A DNA stretch of 64,000 nt from JAEUIA01 sp038330085 (GCA_038330085.1 JBBQNP010000001.1:43078-107077), one strand, 5' to 3'. Positions 1 to 9,459 are shown, counted from the first letter of the stretch. Notes: generated from the sequence alone by a model not told the origin. Made by a program: numbers and translations.

Positions 1-2
1 GC

Positions 3-206
3 CCTCACACGCACGACATCGAGATGCTCATCGCGGCGCTCGAGCGCGGCTTCGTCACGGACAGACTGCAGGCCATCGCGATCCTCTCCGACCATTCGGA
101 CTTCGATTCGCCCGAGCTGCGTCGAGCGCTCGTCGCGGCCGGTGACGACATCGACGACGACGTGCGCGCCGCCGCGATCCGCGTGCGCAAGCAGCGCGCC
201 TGGTGA
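3..206 (+). CDS. HEAT-repeat-like protein, C-terminal fragment
   Basis: The reading frame is open from the left edge and stops at 204-206, so only about 67 C-terminal residues are present. The visible sequence has two amphipathic helix pairs (LIAALERGFVTDRLQAIAIL, then LRRALVAAGDDIDDDVRAAAI) typical of HEAT or PBS-lyase repeats, which are protein-interaction scaffolds. The spacing of Ala/Leu positions and the D-D-V-R-x-A-A turn are the basis for the call. The rest of the gene, and therefore its function, lies outside the window. A 9-bp stem hairpin just downstream probably serves as a terminator shared with the convergent gene that follows. Confidence 0.5.
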   Translation, partial: PHTHDIEMLIAALERGFVTDRLQAIAILSDHSDFDSPELRRALVAAGDDIDDDVRAAAIRVRKQRAW

Positions 207-227
207 TCGCGAGCTGCCCACCAAAGC

Positions 228-255
228 AAGCGGCGCCGCGTATGCAGCGCCGCTT
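228..255. terminator. Hairpin between convergent genes
   Basis: A perfect 9-bp inverted repeat (AAGCGGCGC at 228-236, GCGCCGCTT at 247-255) with a 10-nt loop lies between the stop of the left-edge gene and the stop of the convergent gene ending at 291. No T-tract follows on either strand, so termination by this hairpin is inferred from position and stem strength. Confidence 0.45.
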
Positions 256-290
256 CCTCGATCTCGCCGTTTCGCGCCCGCGTCAAGCGA

Positions 291-2774
291 TCAAGGCTGC
301 CACGTCGTCTCCACCCCGTTCGTCAAGTTGAACGTGTCGCTCGTGCAGAACGCTGCAGCGTTGCGGTACCAGCACTGGTACGTCCGCACGTCACCCGCAC
401 TGTCGAACCCGCGCACCGAAATCGGAACGTCGGCACCGATCGGATACTGCGATCCGCCACTCGCGTTCACCTTCATCGCCATGCGCACGATCGTCCCCCC
501 CGCACAGCGCAAGCCGTCACCGAAGACCGCGCCCGCGCCGCCGTTCGCTTCGGTCGTGCCCTGGAAGTAGAGCGCGCTGCCGTCCGGCATGCCGCTCCCA
601 ACCAGGTGGAACGTGTCGCCCGCGATGCTCGCGGTCCCCGCGAACGCGAGACGTCCGGCGTTCCCGAACGAGTTGAGACAGCCCGCGCTCAGGCCGCTCG
701 CGCTGTCGTTTCCGCACGGACACGCCGTGCCCGATCCATCTCCCGCGCAGAACGCGAACGTGATGTTGCCGCGCGTCGGGACCTCACCCGCGGCGAGCGC
801 ACTGGCCGGACCGCCTGACTTCCACAGCCCGATCGACACGAACCCGTTCGCCGGGCCGACGTCCGCGTCGAAGCGGAAGTTGTAGGTCGAGCTCCAGCGG
901 ATCGCATTGGCGCTCGCGTTCACCGCTTGCGTCTCCGTCGCCCACGTGACCGAGCTCGCGCCGACCGTCGGCGTCCAGTCGAGGCCGCTGAAGTTCACGT
1001 TTCCCGGACCGTCGCCGTCGTGGTAACTCACGTCGTGGAAGCCCAGGTTCGTGATTGTCGCACCGAGCGGGATCGGAACCGTGAACGCACCCGCGTTGCG
1101 ATCGCTGTTCATGTTCAGCACCGCGTACTCGTAGTGCCACACGCCGCCGCCGAGGTTCGTCGCGTGCGAGCCCAGAAGGAACAGCCCGTCGTTCGGCACG
1201 TGCACGTCGGTCACCACGACGCCCGGCTCCACGACCGGCCACGCACGCAAGGCCTGCGTCGCGCGCTGCGTCGCACCCAGCAAGCCGAACGTGAAGTCGC
1301 CTGGTCCACCGCTGCACGAGAGCCCGACGTAGCTGGCGTTGTTGTCGCCGTTGCCCGCTTGCGCATCGTCTTGATTGACGTACGTCACCTCGCCGAAGAA
1401 GCGCGTCGTGGTCGTCGCCGTGGGCTCGAGCTCGCTGAGCGCGACCTGACAACGCCGCGCCTGCGCTCCGGCCCAGGCCGGGTTCGCCGGCGGATACGTG
1501 TACACGCCGTTCTGCGCGTTGACCTGCCAGCGCGGACCCGCGCTCGACTGGTTGCCGTTCAGGCCCGAGCCATAGACGTCGGAGCAGCCGACGCCGAGAC
1601 CGCCGCCGCCGCCCTGACACGTGCAGCACGTGCTGCCCGAGCCGGCCGCGAACGCGTGCTTGAGCCAGCTCATGCCCAGCTGCTCGAAGCGACCTGCGCC
1701 GTTCACGACCTTGTAGCGGTAGAGCGTGCTGCCGATGACCGGGTGCAGGTTGGTGTTGGCCTGCCACGAGAGCACCGCCGTGCCGATGTTGCACGCATCG
1801 GTGCCGAGCGAAATCGCGTCGACACCGCTTGCCGCCACCGTGTTGCCGACGTCCGTGACGTTGCCGACGATCACGTCAGGCCCCGTGTTCCCACCGCAAC
1901 CGCCGATGCTCGGCGTGATGCTGAACGTACCCGCTCCCCCGGTCGAGCTGCCGTTCGTGAGACCGAGCTGCACGATGTATTGCTGTCCCGCGGTGCACGC
2001 GAACGTCACGCGCGTCTGGACGCCGCACGAGTCGTCGTTGCACGCGATCGCAGACCCGCTCGGGCAACCTGACCCGGCGTACACGGCAATCTTGGTGTTG
2101 ATGGTCGTCGTGCCGCACGTGCTGATGCGCGCGCCGGGATCCGTGTACGGCGCGGTCCATGTGAACCAGAGGTCCTGCGCGATGCCTTGGCCGGAGCCGA
2201 AGCTGCAGACCGAGTTGGTCTGACCCTGCGCGCTCGTCGAAGCCAAGCCGTTGTCGAAGGAGAAGGGCCCTTGTCCCGTGATCGGCGTCGTCGACGTGCA
2301 TTCGTCGTTCGTCGGTGGGCCGGGGTAGGTCATGTTGAACGTGCCGCTGAATGCCGCCGTCGTCGAGAACGAGCCGATCTGCAACAGGTACGTGTTGCCG
2401 GCGACGGTCGTGAACGTAACGCGCGACTGGTTGCCGCAAGCCTGGTCGTTGCAGGCCAGCAGTGCGCCCGGAGCCGGACAGGTCGCGCTGTTCCAGGCGG
2501 CGATGACCGTGTCGCCCGAGGTGCCTCCGCACGTGGTGAACGTGGCCGTGCGGGACAGCGTCGCAGTCCATGCGAACCACACGTCGCGGTTCGCAACGAT
2601 GCACGAGGGCCCTTGTTGCGAACTGTTGGTCGCGCCGACGTTGGTGACGGCGTAGGTGCCCGGACCGGAGATCGGGGTGGCCGTCGAACAGTCATCGCTG
2701 CCTTGGGCGCGGGCGCCGGCGGCGAGGGAGAGGAGGCCGAACAGAACGGAGAAGACGGGTAGTAAGCGCTTCAT
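291..2774 (-). CDS. Secreted protein with two Cys-rich N-terminal repeats and a C-terminal GDGSGT module
   Basis: The start was placed at the ATG at 2774 because it begins a clear signal peptide (MKRLLPVFSVLFGLLSLAAG...ARAQ); the open frame runs 63 nt further upstream. The mature protein has two consecutive repeats of about 140 residues, each with a conserved pattern of DDCS/NDEC start, WFAWTA or WFTWTA core, CGGT/CGTT and LACND/IACND motifs. A long middle region with a Cys-rich CCTCQGGGGG stretch follows, then a C-terminal module starting at FCAGDGSGTACPCGN and ending NLTNG...TWQP. This C-terminal module is shared with three other genes here (3046, 5066, 27422). Function is unknown; an extracellular or cell-surface structural/binding role is inferred. 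About 827 residues. Confidence 0.8.
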   Translation of the reverse strand: MKRLLPVFSVLFGLLSLAAGARAQGSDDCSTATPISGPGTYAVTNVGATNSSQQGPSCIVANRDVWFAWTATLSRTATFTTCGGTSGDTVIAAWNSATCPAPGALLACNDQACGNQSRVTFTTVAGNTYLLQIGSFSTTAAFSGTFNMTYPGPPTNDECTSTTPITGQGPFSFDNGLASTSAQGQTNSVCSFGSGQGIAQDLWFTWTAPYTDPGARISTCGTTTINTKIAVYAGSGCPSGSAIACNDDSCGVQTRVTFACTAGQQYIVQLGLTNGSSTGGAGTFSITPSIGGCGGNTGPDVIVGNVTDVGNTVAASGVDAISLGTDACNIGTAVLSWQANTNLHPVIGSTLYRYKVVNGAGRFEQLGMSWLKHAFAAGSGSTCCTCQGGGGGLGVGCSDVYGSGLNGNQSSAGPRWQVNAQNGVYTYPPANPAWAGAQARRCQVALSELEPTATTTTRFFGEVTYVNQDDAQAGNGDNNASYVGLSCSGGPGDFTFGLLGATQRATQALRAWPVVEPGVVVTDVHVPNDGLFLLGSHATNLGGGVWHYEYAVLNMNSDRNAGAFTVPIPLGATITNLGFHDVSYHDGDGPGNVNFSGLDWTPTVGASSVTWATETQAVNASANAIRWSSTYNFRFDADVGPANGFVSIGLWKSGGPASALAAGEVPTRGNITFAFCAGDGSGTACPCGNDSASGLSAGCLNSFGNAGRLAFAGTASIAGDTFHLVGSGMPDGSALYFQGTTEANGGAGAVFGDGLRCAGGTIVRMAMKVNASGGSQYPIGADVPISVRGFDSAGDVRTYQCWYRNAAAFCTSDTFNLTNGVETTWQP

Positions 2775-2960
2775 GGGGGGATCTCGACCAAGCTTTGGGT
2801 TTGGCGAAGCGACAAGGAACCGTGGTCCGTATCCCACACCGAGGTTCGGGTTTCACGCGGTCGACGCTCGAATTCGAAAAGAACTCGAGTCCGCTGCCAT
2901 CGAAGTGCACGGGCTGGTCGTCTGCCCTCTGAACCATGCAGGTGCCCCCTCGATGCGAAC

Positions 2961-3020
2961 GCAGGCGGCGCCGCGAGTGCGACGCCGCCTGCATTCTGAA
3001 CGGGTCGCGTCGACCCGTTC
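2961..3020 (-). terminator. Tandem hairpins after the 3046-4725 gene
   Basis: Two perfect 10-bp inverted repeats stand back to back. GAACGGGTCG/CGACCCGTTC (2998-3007 and 3011-3020) has a 3-nt loop, and GCAGGCGGCG/CGCCGCCTGC (2961-2970 and 2983-2992) has a 12-nt loop. They begin about 26 nt past the stop codon of the minus-strand gene ending at 3046. No obvious U-tract is present, so terminator function is inferred. Confidence 0.5.
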
Positions 3021-3045
3021 GAATCAGTGCCCAATCAAGCCTGAA

Positions 3046-4725
3046 TCACGGTGCCCACACGACCGACAGGCCGTTCGACAGGTTCGAGTGCGTGCCGCAA
3101 GCGCTCGGGAACGTGCGGAACCAAGCCTGGTAGTTGTACGCGCCGCCCGCGGCCGGGATGGCGCCGCGCACGGAGACGCTCGGATCACCGGCTTCGGGAT
3201 AGGTGGCGGTCGTACCCAGGTGCAGCTTCGGACCGAGGCGCGCCACGTTGCCCCCCGCACAGCGCAGACCGTCGTTGAAGGGCGCGCTCACCTGCGCATC
3301 ACCCTGGAAGAACAAGACGGTGCCCGAATTTCCCGCGGGCTGTTGCAGGTTGCTCACGGTGAGCACGAGCGAGTCCGCGGACACCGACGTGATGCCCGAG
3401 CCGACGAGTGCTGCGCCGCCCGATGTGTGCGCGCAACCTTGATGAGCGCCGACTGCGGAGTTGTTGCCGCACGGGCAGGCCGTGCCCGAACCGTCGCCGA
3501 AGCAGTAGGGCGTGCCGCCGTTCTGCTCGCAGCTGTCCGGAATGCTGTTGTGGTTCAGGTCGACGCTGATGCCCAGCGCAATGTCGCACCCATCCGGAAT
3601 GTTGTTCGCGTTGCAGTCGGGGCCCGCGCTGCACGTCGTCGGCAGGAAGCGCAGTCCGCGGAACACTGTGTTCGTCCCCGGCGTCGCGACGAGGCTGAAC
3701 GCGGAGCCCGCACCTGCGTCGACCACGCGCATGATCTTGTTGTCGCCCGTCGTCGCGAACAGCACGCTCGTCGTGCCGATGAGCGTGCCGGTCACGCTGC
3801 GGCAGCCGATGTTCGTCGCCGGGTTCAGCGTGTACTGCAGCAACCAAGTCGTGCCGTTGAACGTCCACTTCTGGATGCCGCCCGCTGCGCTCGCGCGGTC
3901 GTCGGCGACGTACAGCGTGCTCGCGTCGGCGAAGAAGTAGTCGTAGCTCGAAGGACCCGACGCCGTCGGGAACCCGGGCAGGATCGCGGTCGTCTGTCCG
4001 CTCGTCGTCGGCAATCCGCTGCCCACGGTGGACACACCTTGGAACGTGAGCGAAGCGCTCGAGACATACAGCTGGCCGCCGAAGATGCCGACCACGCGCG
4101 TGTTGGTCGGCGTCGTGCTCAAGAACGTCGAGGTCGTCGCGCCGAGGCCCGCGACGTAACGCACGCCGCCGGCCGTGCCCGAGGCCGTGCCCGCCGTCCA
4201 GAACTGCGTGCCGTCGTCACTCGTCGCGCTGCGGAGGTTGTTCGCGGTGTACGCATCGGTGAGCGCGGTGCTCGTGTCGACGTTGCCGCTCATGTCGGTG
4301 CGCGCGATGACGCGGACGGCGCTCGAGGCCACGACGCCCGTGGTTCCGGGCACGGCGCCGTAGCCGACGTTGATCAGGTACTGCCCGTTTGCTGACAGCG
4401 AGAGGAACCCCTCCGACGTCGCGGAGCCCGAGTCGGTCAGCGGCTGGTTGGAACCGCTCACCGCCGTCGGCATCGAAATCGTCTGAACGAGCGCGCCGCC
4501 CGGGCTGTACTCGTCGAGGAAGACGGGGGTTGCCGCGCTGGAGAGCGCAACGGAGCCGTCGCCGAGACGCACGATGACGAGGTTGCCCGGCGTCAGATTG
4601 CTGGCGTGCACTTGTGCCGCTGCGAAGAGCCAAGTTCCCAAGCCGAGCAGGCCGATGCGGCCGGAGTTCACGAGTGCCATCCGCGAAATCGCAGACAGAC
4701 GAGCAGAGGTCGAGCCATCGAACAT
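3046..4725 (-). CDS. Secreted propeller-like protein with Ca-binding-type repeats and C-terminal GDGSGT module
   Basis: The N-terminus carries a long basic leader and hydrophobic stretch (IGLLGLGTWLFAAAQVHA) consistent with a signal peptide; an internal ATG at 4680 is an alternative start. Residues of roughly 45-370 form repeated blocks (SATSDDGTQFW, YDYFFADASTLYVADD, GIQKWTFNGTTWLLQYTL) that resemble beta-propeller blades. A dockerin/thrombospondin-3-like stretch follows (DCNANNIPDGCD, DLNHNSIPDSCE), which suggests calcium binding. The C-terminus has the module CFGDGSGTACPCGNNS ... NLSNGLSVVWAP. It is a close paralogue of the next gene upstream (5066-6730), so tandem duplication is likely. 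Biological role is unknown; an extracellular location is inferred. Confidence 0.8.
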   Translation of the reverse strand: MFDGSTSARLSAISRMALVNSGRIGLLGLGTWLFAAAQVHASNLTPGNLVIVRLGDGSVALSSAATPVFLDEYSPGGALVQTISMPTAVSGSNQPLTDSGSATSEGFLSLSANGQYLINVGYGAVPGTTGVVASSAVRVIARTDMSGNVDTSTALTDAYTANNLRSATSDDGTQFWTAGTASGTAGGVRYVAGLGATTSTFLSTTPTNTRVVGIFGGQLYVSSASLTFQGVSTVGSGLPTTSGQTTAILPGFPTASGPSSYDYFFADASTLYVADDRASAAGGIQKWTFNGTTWLLQYTLNPATNIGCRSVTGTLIGTTSVLFATTGDNKIMRVVDAGAGSAFSLVATPGTNTVFRGLRFLPTTCSAGPDCNANNIPDGCDIALGISVDLNHNSIPDSCEQNGGTPYCFGDGSGTACPCGNNSAVGAHQGCAHTSGGAALVGSGITSVSADSLVLTVSNLQQPAGNSGTVLFFQGDAQVSAPFNDGLRCAGGNVARLGPKLHLGTTATYPEAGDPSVSVRGAIPAAGGAYNYQAWFRTFPSACGTHSNLSNGLSVVWAP

Positions 4726-5007
4726 GAGAAGGTCTCCACGACCACGTTGGGTCGTCAGTCACGGTTGATTCGTCAGTGAGGATCGCGGCAGGACGCGTTT
4801 TGCACCCCGGAGGAGACGTCCGCCTTTGCGACTCGACGTCCCGCGCGAGGGAGCGTCCGGCTGTGGACGATGCCGGGGCGCCATCGGCTCCGGTTCCCTC
4901 TCAGCGCAGGGTGAACGACCTCTGTCCACCGCTCGATGAACGCTCGGTCAAGATTCGATGAGGTGGGTCGCAGCCATCGGCACGTTGACGCAGAGAATGG
5001 CTCGATA

Positions 5008-5045
5008 CGAAGGGAGCGGTGCCCACTCCGGCGCCGCTCCCTTCG
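5008..5045 (-). terminator. Hairpin after the 5066-6730 gene
   Basis: A perfect 12-bp inverted repeat (CGAAGGGAGCGG at 5008-5019, CCGCTCCCTTCG at 5034-5045) with a 14-nt loop lies about 20 nt past the stop of the minus-strand gene ending at 5066. No T-tract follows. It also separates this gene from its paralogue, so the two are probably separate transcription units. Confidence 0.5.
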
Positions 5046-5065
5046 ATGCGTAGTTCAGCGCGCTT

Positions 5066-6730
5066 CTACATCTGCCACGGCACGGACACGCCGTTCGACA
5101 AGTTCGAGTGCTGCCCGCACACGCTCGGGAACGTGCGGTACCACACCTGGTAGTTGTAGCCGCCGCCCCCGGCCGCGATGCCGCCGCGCACGGAGATGCT
5201 CGGATCGCCGGGTCCCGGATAGCTCGCTGTCGTGCCCGTGTGCGACTTGACGCCCAAGCGCACCTGGTTGCCACCGACGCAGCGCAATCCGTCGTTGAAG
5301 GGCACGTTCGTAGCCGCGTCGCCCTGGAAGAACAGCGCCGACCCCACTCCGCCCGGAGGCGGCGGCAGGTTCGTCACGGTGAGCACGAGTGAGTCGGCCG
5401 ACACGCTCGGCGTGCCCGAGCCGAGGAGCGCTGCACCGCCGGCTCCGTGCGTGCAGCCCTGACCGGAACCCGGGCTGGAGTTGTTCATGCACGGGCAACC
5501 CGAATAACCGAAGCAGTACGGCGTGCCGCCGTTTTGCTCGCACGAATCCGGGATGGCGTTGTGGTTGACGTCGGCGCTCAATCCGAACGCGATGTCGCAC
5601 GCGTCCGAGATGGAGTTGCCGTTGCAGTCCGCTCCACCGGTGCACACGACCGGAGCGATGCGGACGCCGCGGAACGCGGTGTTCGTCGGGGCGGTGGCGA
5701 GCGTCGTGAAGACAGAGGCGAGCCCGACATCTGTGGTGCGCACGAGTTGGTTCGCGCTGCTCAGCGCGGTCGTGGCGTAGAGGATCGTGCTCGCGCCGAG
5801 CGTCACTCCGGTGAGGCCGCGACAGCCGATCGTCCCGGGCGCGATCGTGTATTGGAGGGTCCAGGTCCCGGCGGATTGAGTCCACTTCTGGATCCCGCCG
5901 CCGGATACTGCGGCGCGATCGTCAGCGACGTAGAGCGTGTTGGCGTCGGCGAAGAAGTAGTCATAGGAGGACGGGCCGGCTGTGATCGGGAAGCCGGAGA
6001 GAAGCGTCACCGTCTGGCCGCTGGTGGTGGGCAGGCCCGTCCCGACGGTGGACACGCCCAGGAACGGAGTCGAGCCGCTGGACACGTAGAGCTGTCCCGC
6101 GAAGATGCCGATCACACGCTGGTTCGTGGGCGCGCCCATGCTGATCAGCGTCGAGGTCGTGGCGGCCAGGGCCGCGTAGCGGGTTCCGCCCACGGAGCCA
6201 CCCGTCCAGAACTGCATGCCGTTGTCGCTCGTCGCGCTGCGGATGTTGCCGGCCGAGTAGGCGTCGGAGAGCGCCGTGCTCGTGTCGATGCTCCCGTTCA
6301 GGTCGATGCGCGCCACGACGCGCGGGATGGTGGCGCTCGTCGTTCCTGCGATCGCAGTGGTGCCCGGCGCCACGCCGTACCCGCCGCACACGATGTACTG
6401 ACCGTCGCTCGAGAGGTTCAAGAAACCCTCCGAGGTCGAACTGCCGGCATTCGTGAACGGCATGTTGGCTCCGCTCGCCGTCGTCGGCATCGGAAAGGTC
6501 GCCACGAGCGCCCCGGCCGGAGTGAAATCGTCGAGAAACGAGGCGGTCGATGCGCTGGTAAGGGCTGCGGATCCGTCACCGACTCGGAGCACGACGATGT
6601 TGCCCGTGAGCGACACCGTGCCTGCGCTCGCGCTGGCTCCCGAAAGGACGGTCAGTCCGATGACGAGGGGGAAGGCGAGTGAGCGTGGGATTCGGCGTGA
6701 GGACTCGATGCGGATCGCGGTGTCGAACAT
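5066..6730 (-). CDS. Secreted propeller-like protein, paralogue of the 3046-4725 gene
   Basis: The start ATG at 6730 begins MFDTAIRIESSRRIPRSLAF followed by a hydrophobic segment ending in ASASAG, a plausible signal peptide. The domain order matches its downstream paralogue: a block of propeller-like repeats (SATSDNGMQFWTGG, YDYFFADANTLYVADD, GGIQKWTQSAGTWTLQY), a Ca-binding-type stretch (DCNGNSISDACD, DVNHNAIPDSCE), then CFGYSGCPCMNNS ... NLSNGVSVPWQM. Here the normal GDGSGTACPCGN core is shortened to GYSGCPCMN, unlike the other three copies. 554 residues. No enzymatic motif was recognised; a structural or surface role is inferred. Confidence 0.8.
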   Translation of the reverse strand: MFDTAIRIESSRRIPRSLAFPLVIGLTVLSGASASAGTVSLTGNIVVLRVGDGSAALTSASTASFLDDFTPAGALVATFPMPTTASGANMPFTNAGSSTSEGFLNLSSDGQYIVCGGYGVAPGTTAIAGTTSATIPRVVARIDLNGSIDTSTALSDAYSAGNIRSATSDNGMQFWTGGSVGGTRYAALAATTSTLISMGAPTNQRVIGIFAGQLYVSSGSTPFLGVSTVGTGLPTTSGQTVTLLSGFPITAGPSSYDYFFADANTLYVADDRAAVSGGGIQKWTQSAGTWTLQYTIAPGTIGCRGLTGVTLGASTILYATTALSSANQLVRTTDVGLASVFTTLATAPTNTAFRGVRIAPVVCTGGADCNGNSISDACDIAFGLSADVNHNAIPDSCEQNGGTPYCFGYSGCPCMNNSSPGSGQGCTHGAGGAALLGSGTPSVSADSLVLTVTNLPPPPGGVGSALFFQGDAATNVPFNDGLRCVGGNQVRLGVKSHTGTTASYPGPGDPSISVRGGIAAGGGGYNYQVWYRTFPSVCGQHSNLSNGVSVPWQM

Positions 6731-6897
6731 GGGGAGGTCTCCGTTGTCGGGGGTGCCGTTGTCTGTGGTGCCGGTGTCGGTGGTGACAATGCGGCTGTGA
6801 GCGGCCGCTCTGACCGCACGATTCTAGGCACGTTTCGCCGGGCGTGGCTCCCCCCGACACGAATGTCCAAAGACCACCGGAGGCGGTCCTACCGGAA

Positions 6898-8160
6898 TCA
6901 GTCGAGGGGGCGGCCAGCGACGCCCGGCTGACCGTCGGACCCGTCGCGGCCGGCGAGGCGGGGGCGGCCGAGCAGGCTGGCGCGCACGACGGCGCTGTGA
7001 CCGAACTTCTTGCGCAGCTTGTCGAGTCCTTCCGTCGCGCGCTCCAGCTTGCGCGGTGCCATCGAGCGCGGCCCGCGTGCGTCGGGTTCGGCGTCGGTGA
7101 AGAGCGATTCCTGCACGGCCGCGCGCACGTCGGAGAGCGCGGACACTTGCACGCCGAGCAGGCGCAATGCACCAGGCGGGATGCGGTCGAGCAGCTCGCG
7201 CGCGATGGCGAAAATGCGCGGGCCGAGGTTCGTCGGCGCGGGCAGAGACTTGGTGCGCGTGATCGTCGTGAAGTCGCCGTAGCGCGCTTTCAACGTGACG
7301 GTGCGGCCGCGCAAGCCTTTGTCGCGCAGCCCGAACGCGACCTCTTCGCAGAACGACAAGAGCGCGAGACGCAGCTCCTCGCGGTCGACCACGTCCTGCG
7401 GGAACGTGCGCTCCATGCCGTGGCTCTTCTCCTCGCGTCGCGGCGTGACACGGCGCGTGTCGATGCCGTGCGCGAGGTCGTGGATCCAGGCACCTGCCGC
7501 ACCGAACTCGCGCACCACTTCGGCGCGATCACGGATTGCGAGGTCGCCGATCGTGCGCACGCCGAGCGACTCGAGACGCTTCGCCGTGCGCGGACCGACG
7601 CCGAAGACTTTCGAGACGGGCAGCGGATCGAGCACGCTGCGCACTTCATCGGGCTGGATCACGCGGAAGCCGTCGGGCTTGTCGAGGTCGCTCGCGAGCT
7701 TCGCGAGGACCTTGCTCGGCGCGACGCCGACCGATGCGACGAGGCCCGTCTTGCGCAGGATGTCGCGCTTGATCGCGCGGCCGATTTGCTCACCGTCGCC
7801 GAACAAGCGCTCGCAGCCTTCGATGTCGAGGAACGCCTCGTCGAGCGAGAGCGGCTCGACCAGCGGCGTGTAGTTGCGGAAGATCGCCATGATCTCGCGC
7901 GACGCCGCGGTGTAGCGTTCGAAATCCGGCGGCAGGAGCACGAGGTCGGGACACAGGCGTCGCGCCGTCGCCGTCGGCATCGCGGAATGCACGCCGTGCT
8001 TGCGCGCTTCGTAGGACGCCGCCGCGATCACGCCGCGCTGATCCGACGGACCCCCCACGCAAACGGGTAGCCCCGCCAGCGACGGGTTGTCGCGGATCTC
8101 GATGGACGCATAGAAAGCGTCCATGTCCACGTGAAGAATCGTGGGCTTGGACGAAGGCAT
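6898..8160 (-). CDS. dinB: DNA polymerase IV (Y-family translesion polymerase)
   Basis: This Y-family polymerase copies damaged templates without proofreading. The sequence opens with the canonical TILHVDMDAFYASIEIRDNP, which supplies the first catalytic Asp pair, and has SLDEAFLDIEG for the second catalytic Asp-Glu. Helix-hairpin-helix residues (KVFGVGPRTAKRLESLGV) follow in the thumb. The little-finger region (EKSHGMERTFPQDV ... VTLKARYGDFTTITRT) is complete. At 420 residues it is slightly longer than E. coli Pol IV because of an Arg/Gly-rich tail. It stands alone between secreted-protein genes and the lipid region; no LexA box was searched reliably. Confidence 0.95.
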   Translation of the reverse strand: MPSSKPTILHVDMDAFYASIEIRDNPSLAGLPVCVGGPSDQRGVIAAASYEARKHGVHSAMPTATARRLCPDLVLLPPDFERYTAASREIMAIFRNYTPLVEPLSLDEAFLDIEGCERLFGDGEQIGRAIKRDILRKTGLVASVGVAPSKVLAKLASDLDKPDGFRVIQPDEVRSVLDPLPVSKVFGVGPRTAKRLESLGVRTIGDLAIRDRAEVVREFGAAGAWIHDLAHGIDTRRVTPRREEKSHGMERTFPQDVVDREELRLALLSFCEEVAFGLRDKGLRGRTVTLKARYGDFTTITRTKSLPAPTNLGPRIFAIARELLDRIPPGALRLLGVQVSALSDVRAAVQESLFTDAEPDARGPRSMAPRKLERATEGLDKLRKKFGHSAVVRASLLGRPRLAGRDGSDGQPGVAGRPLD

Positions 8161-8409
8161 GGGACGGGGTGCGAGTGAAGATGCCCGACGCCCGGGTCGC
8201 GCGCAACCCGGGCAGGCTCGCGGGCCACATCCGCAGGAATTGGCAGCGACGGTTGTGATCGTGGGGCGGACTCCTATCTTCTCTGCCCCGCGGCGGTTCC
8301 GAGCGTTTCACGTGCTCCGGGCCCCTTGGCGCGCCGGGCCTCGAGCGGGCTCGTCGTCACCCCCGCCCCCGCACGAGCGACGCACGCGAACCCGACTGCG
8401 ACCATCCCC

Positions 8410-9459
8410 TTGCGCTTCGAATCCACACGCATTGAGAGCTTTGCGCACGTGCTCCCCGAGCGCGTCGTCACGTCGCTCGCGATCGAAGAGCGGCTCGCAC
8501 CGTTGTACGAGCGCCTGAACTTGTCGAGCGGGCGCATCGAGTTGATGAGCGGCATCCGCGAGCGACGCTTCTTCACCGCGGGCTCACGACCGAGCGCGGC
8601 TGCGGCGCGCGCGGGAGCCGCAGCGATCGAACGCGCGGGCATCGATCGCGCGCGCATCGGTCTGTTGATCCACGCGTCGGTGTGTCGCGACTTCCTCGAG
8701 CCCGCGACGGCGTCGGTCGTGCACAGGGCACTCGAGCTCGATCCGTCGTGTGCGGCGTTCGATCTTTCGAATGCGTGCCTGGGTTTCGTCAACGCGATGG
8801 TGGTCGCCGCGAACCAGATCGAGCGCGGTGCGATCGACGCGGCGCTCGTGGTCGCGGCGGAGAACGGCGAGCCGCTCGTCGAGCGCACGATCGAGGCGCT
8901 GCTCGCGCTGCCGGCCGATGCGCGCGTGAACCGCGAGGCCCTGAAGCAAGCGCTGAAGAGTGCGTATGCATCGCTGACGATCGGCGCGGGTGCGGCTGCG
9001 TGCGTCCTCGCGCACGAGCGTCTGGCGAAGAGCTCGCGTCGTCTCGTCGCCTCGGCCGGGATGGCGGCGACGGAGCACGTCGAGTTGTGTCACGGCGACT
9101 TCGACGGCGACGGGATCTTGATGCAGACCGACTCGGAGGCGCTGATGCAGGCCGGCAATGTGCTCGCGGCGAAGACATGGAAGGCGTTCGAGCGCGAGAG
9201 CGGTTGGTCGAATGCAGACGTCGACAAGATCGTCACGCACCAGGTCGGCGTCGCACACCGACGGTTGTTGTTGTCGACGCTGGGGCTCGATGCAGCGCGG
9301 GATTTCCCGACGGTGGAGACGCTCGGCAACATCGGGTCGGTGTCGCTGCCGCTCACGTTCTCGTTGGCCCAAGAACAGGGTTTTGTGCGGGAAAATGAGC
9401 GGGTCGCGTTGCTCGGCATCGGCAGCGGACTGCAGTGCCTGATGCTGGGCGTCCAGTGA
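8410..9459 (+). CDS. oleA: Acyl-thioester condensing enzyme OleA (thiolase superfamily)
   Basis: OleA joins two fatty acyl thioesters head to head, releasing a 2-alkyl-3-ketoacid, the first step of long-chain olefin synthesis. The sequence follows OleA rather than FabH: RLNLSSGRIELMSGIRERRFF near the N-terminus, SVCRDFLEPATASVVH and FDLSNACLGFVNAM with the catalytic Cys123. His277 (THQVG) and Asn307 (GNIGS) complete the thiolase triad. The reading frame is open from a TTG at 8326, but family similarity begins at the TTG at 8410, so the exact start is uncertain and neither has a good ribosome binding site. It is separated from oleBCD by 11 kb of lipid genes on the same strand. Confidence 0.85.
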   Translation: MRFESTRIESFAHVLPERVVTSLAIEERLAPLYERLNLSSGRIELMSGIRERRFFTAGSRPSAAAARAGAAAIERAGIDRARIGLLIHASVCRDFLEPATASVVHRALELDPSCAAFDLSNACLGFVNAMVVAANQIERGAIDAALVVAAENGEPLVERTIEALLALPADARVNREALKQALKSAYASLTIGAGAAACVLAHERLAKSSRRLVASAGMAATEHVELCHGDFDGDGILMQTDSEALMQAGNVLAAKTWKAFERESGWSNADVDKIVTHQVGVAHRRLLLSTLGLDAARDFPTVETLGNIGSVSLPLTFSLAQEQGFVRENERVALLGIGSGLQCLMLGVQ

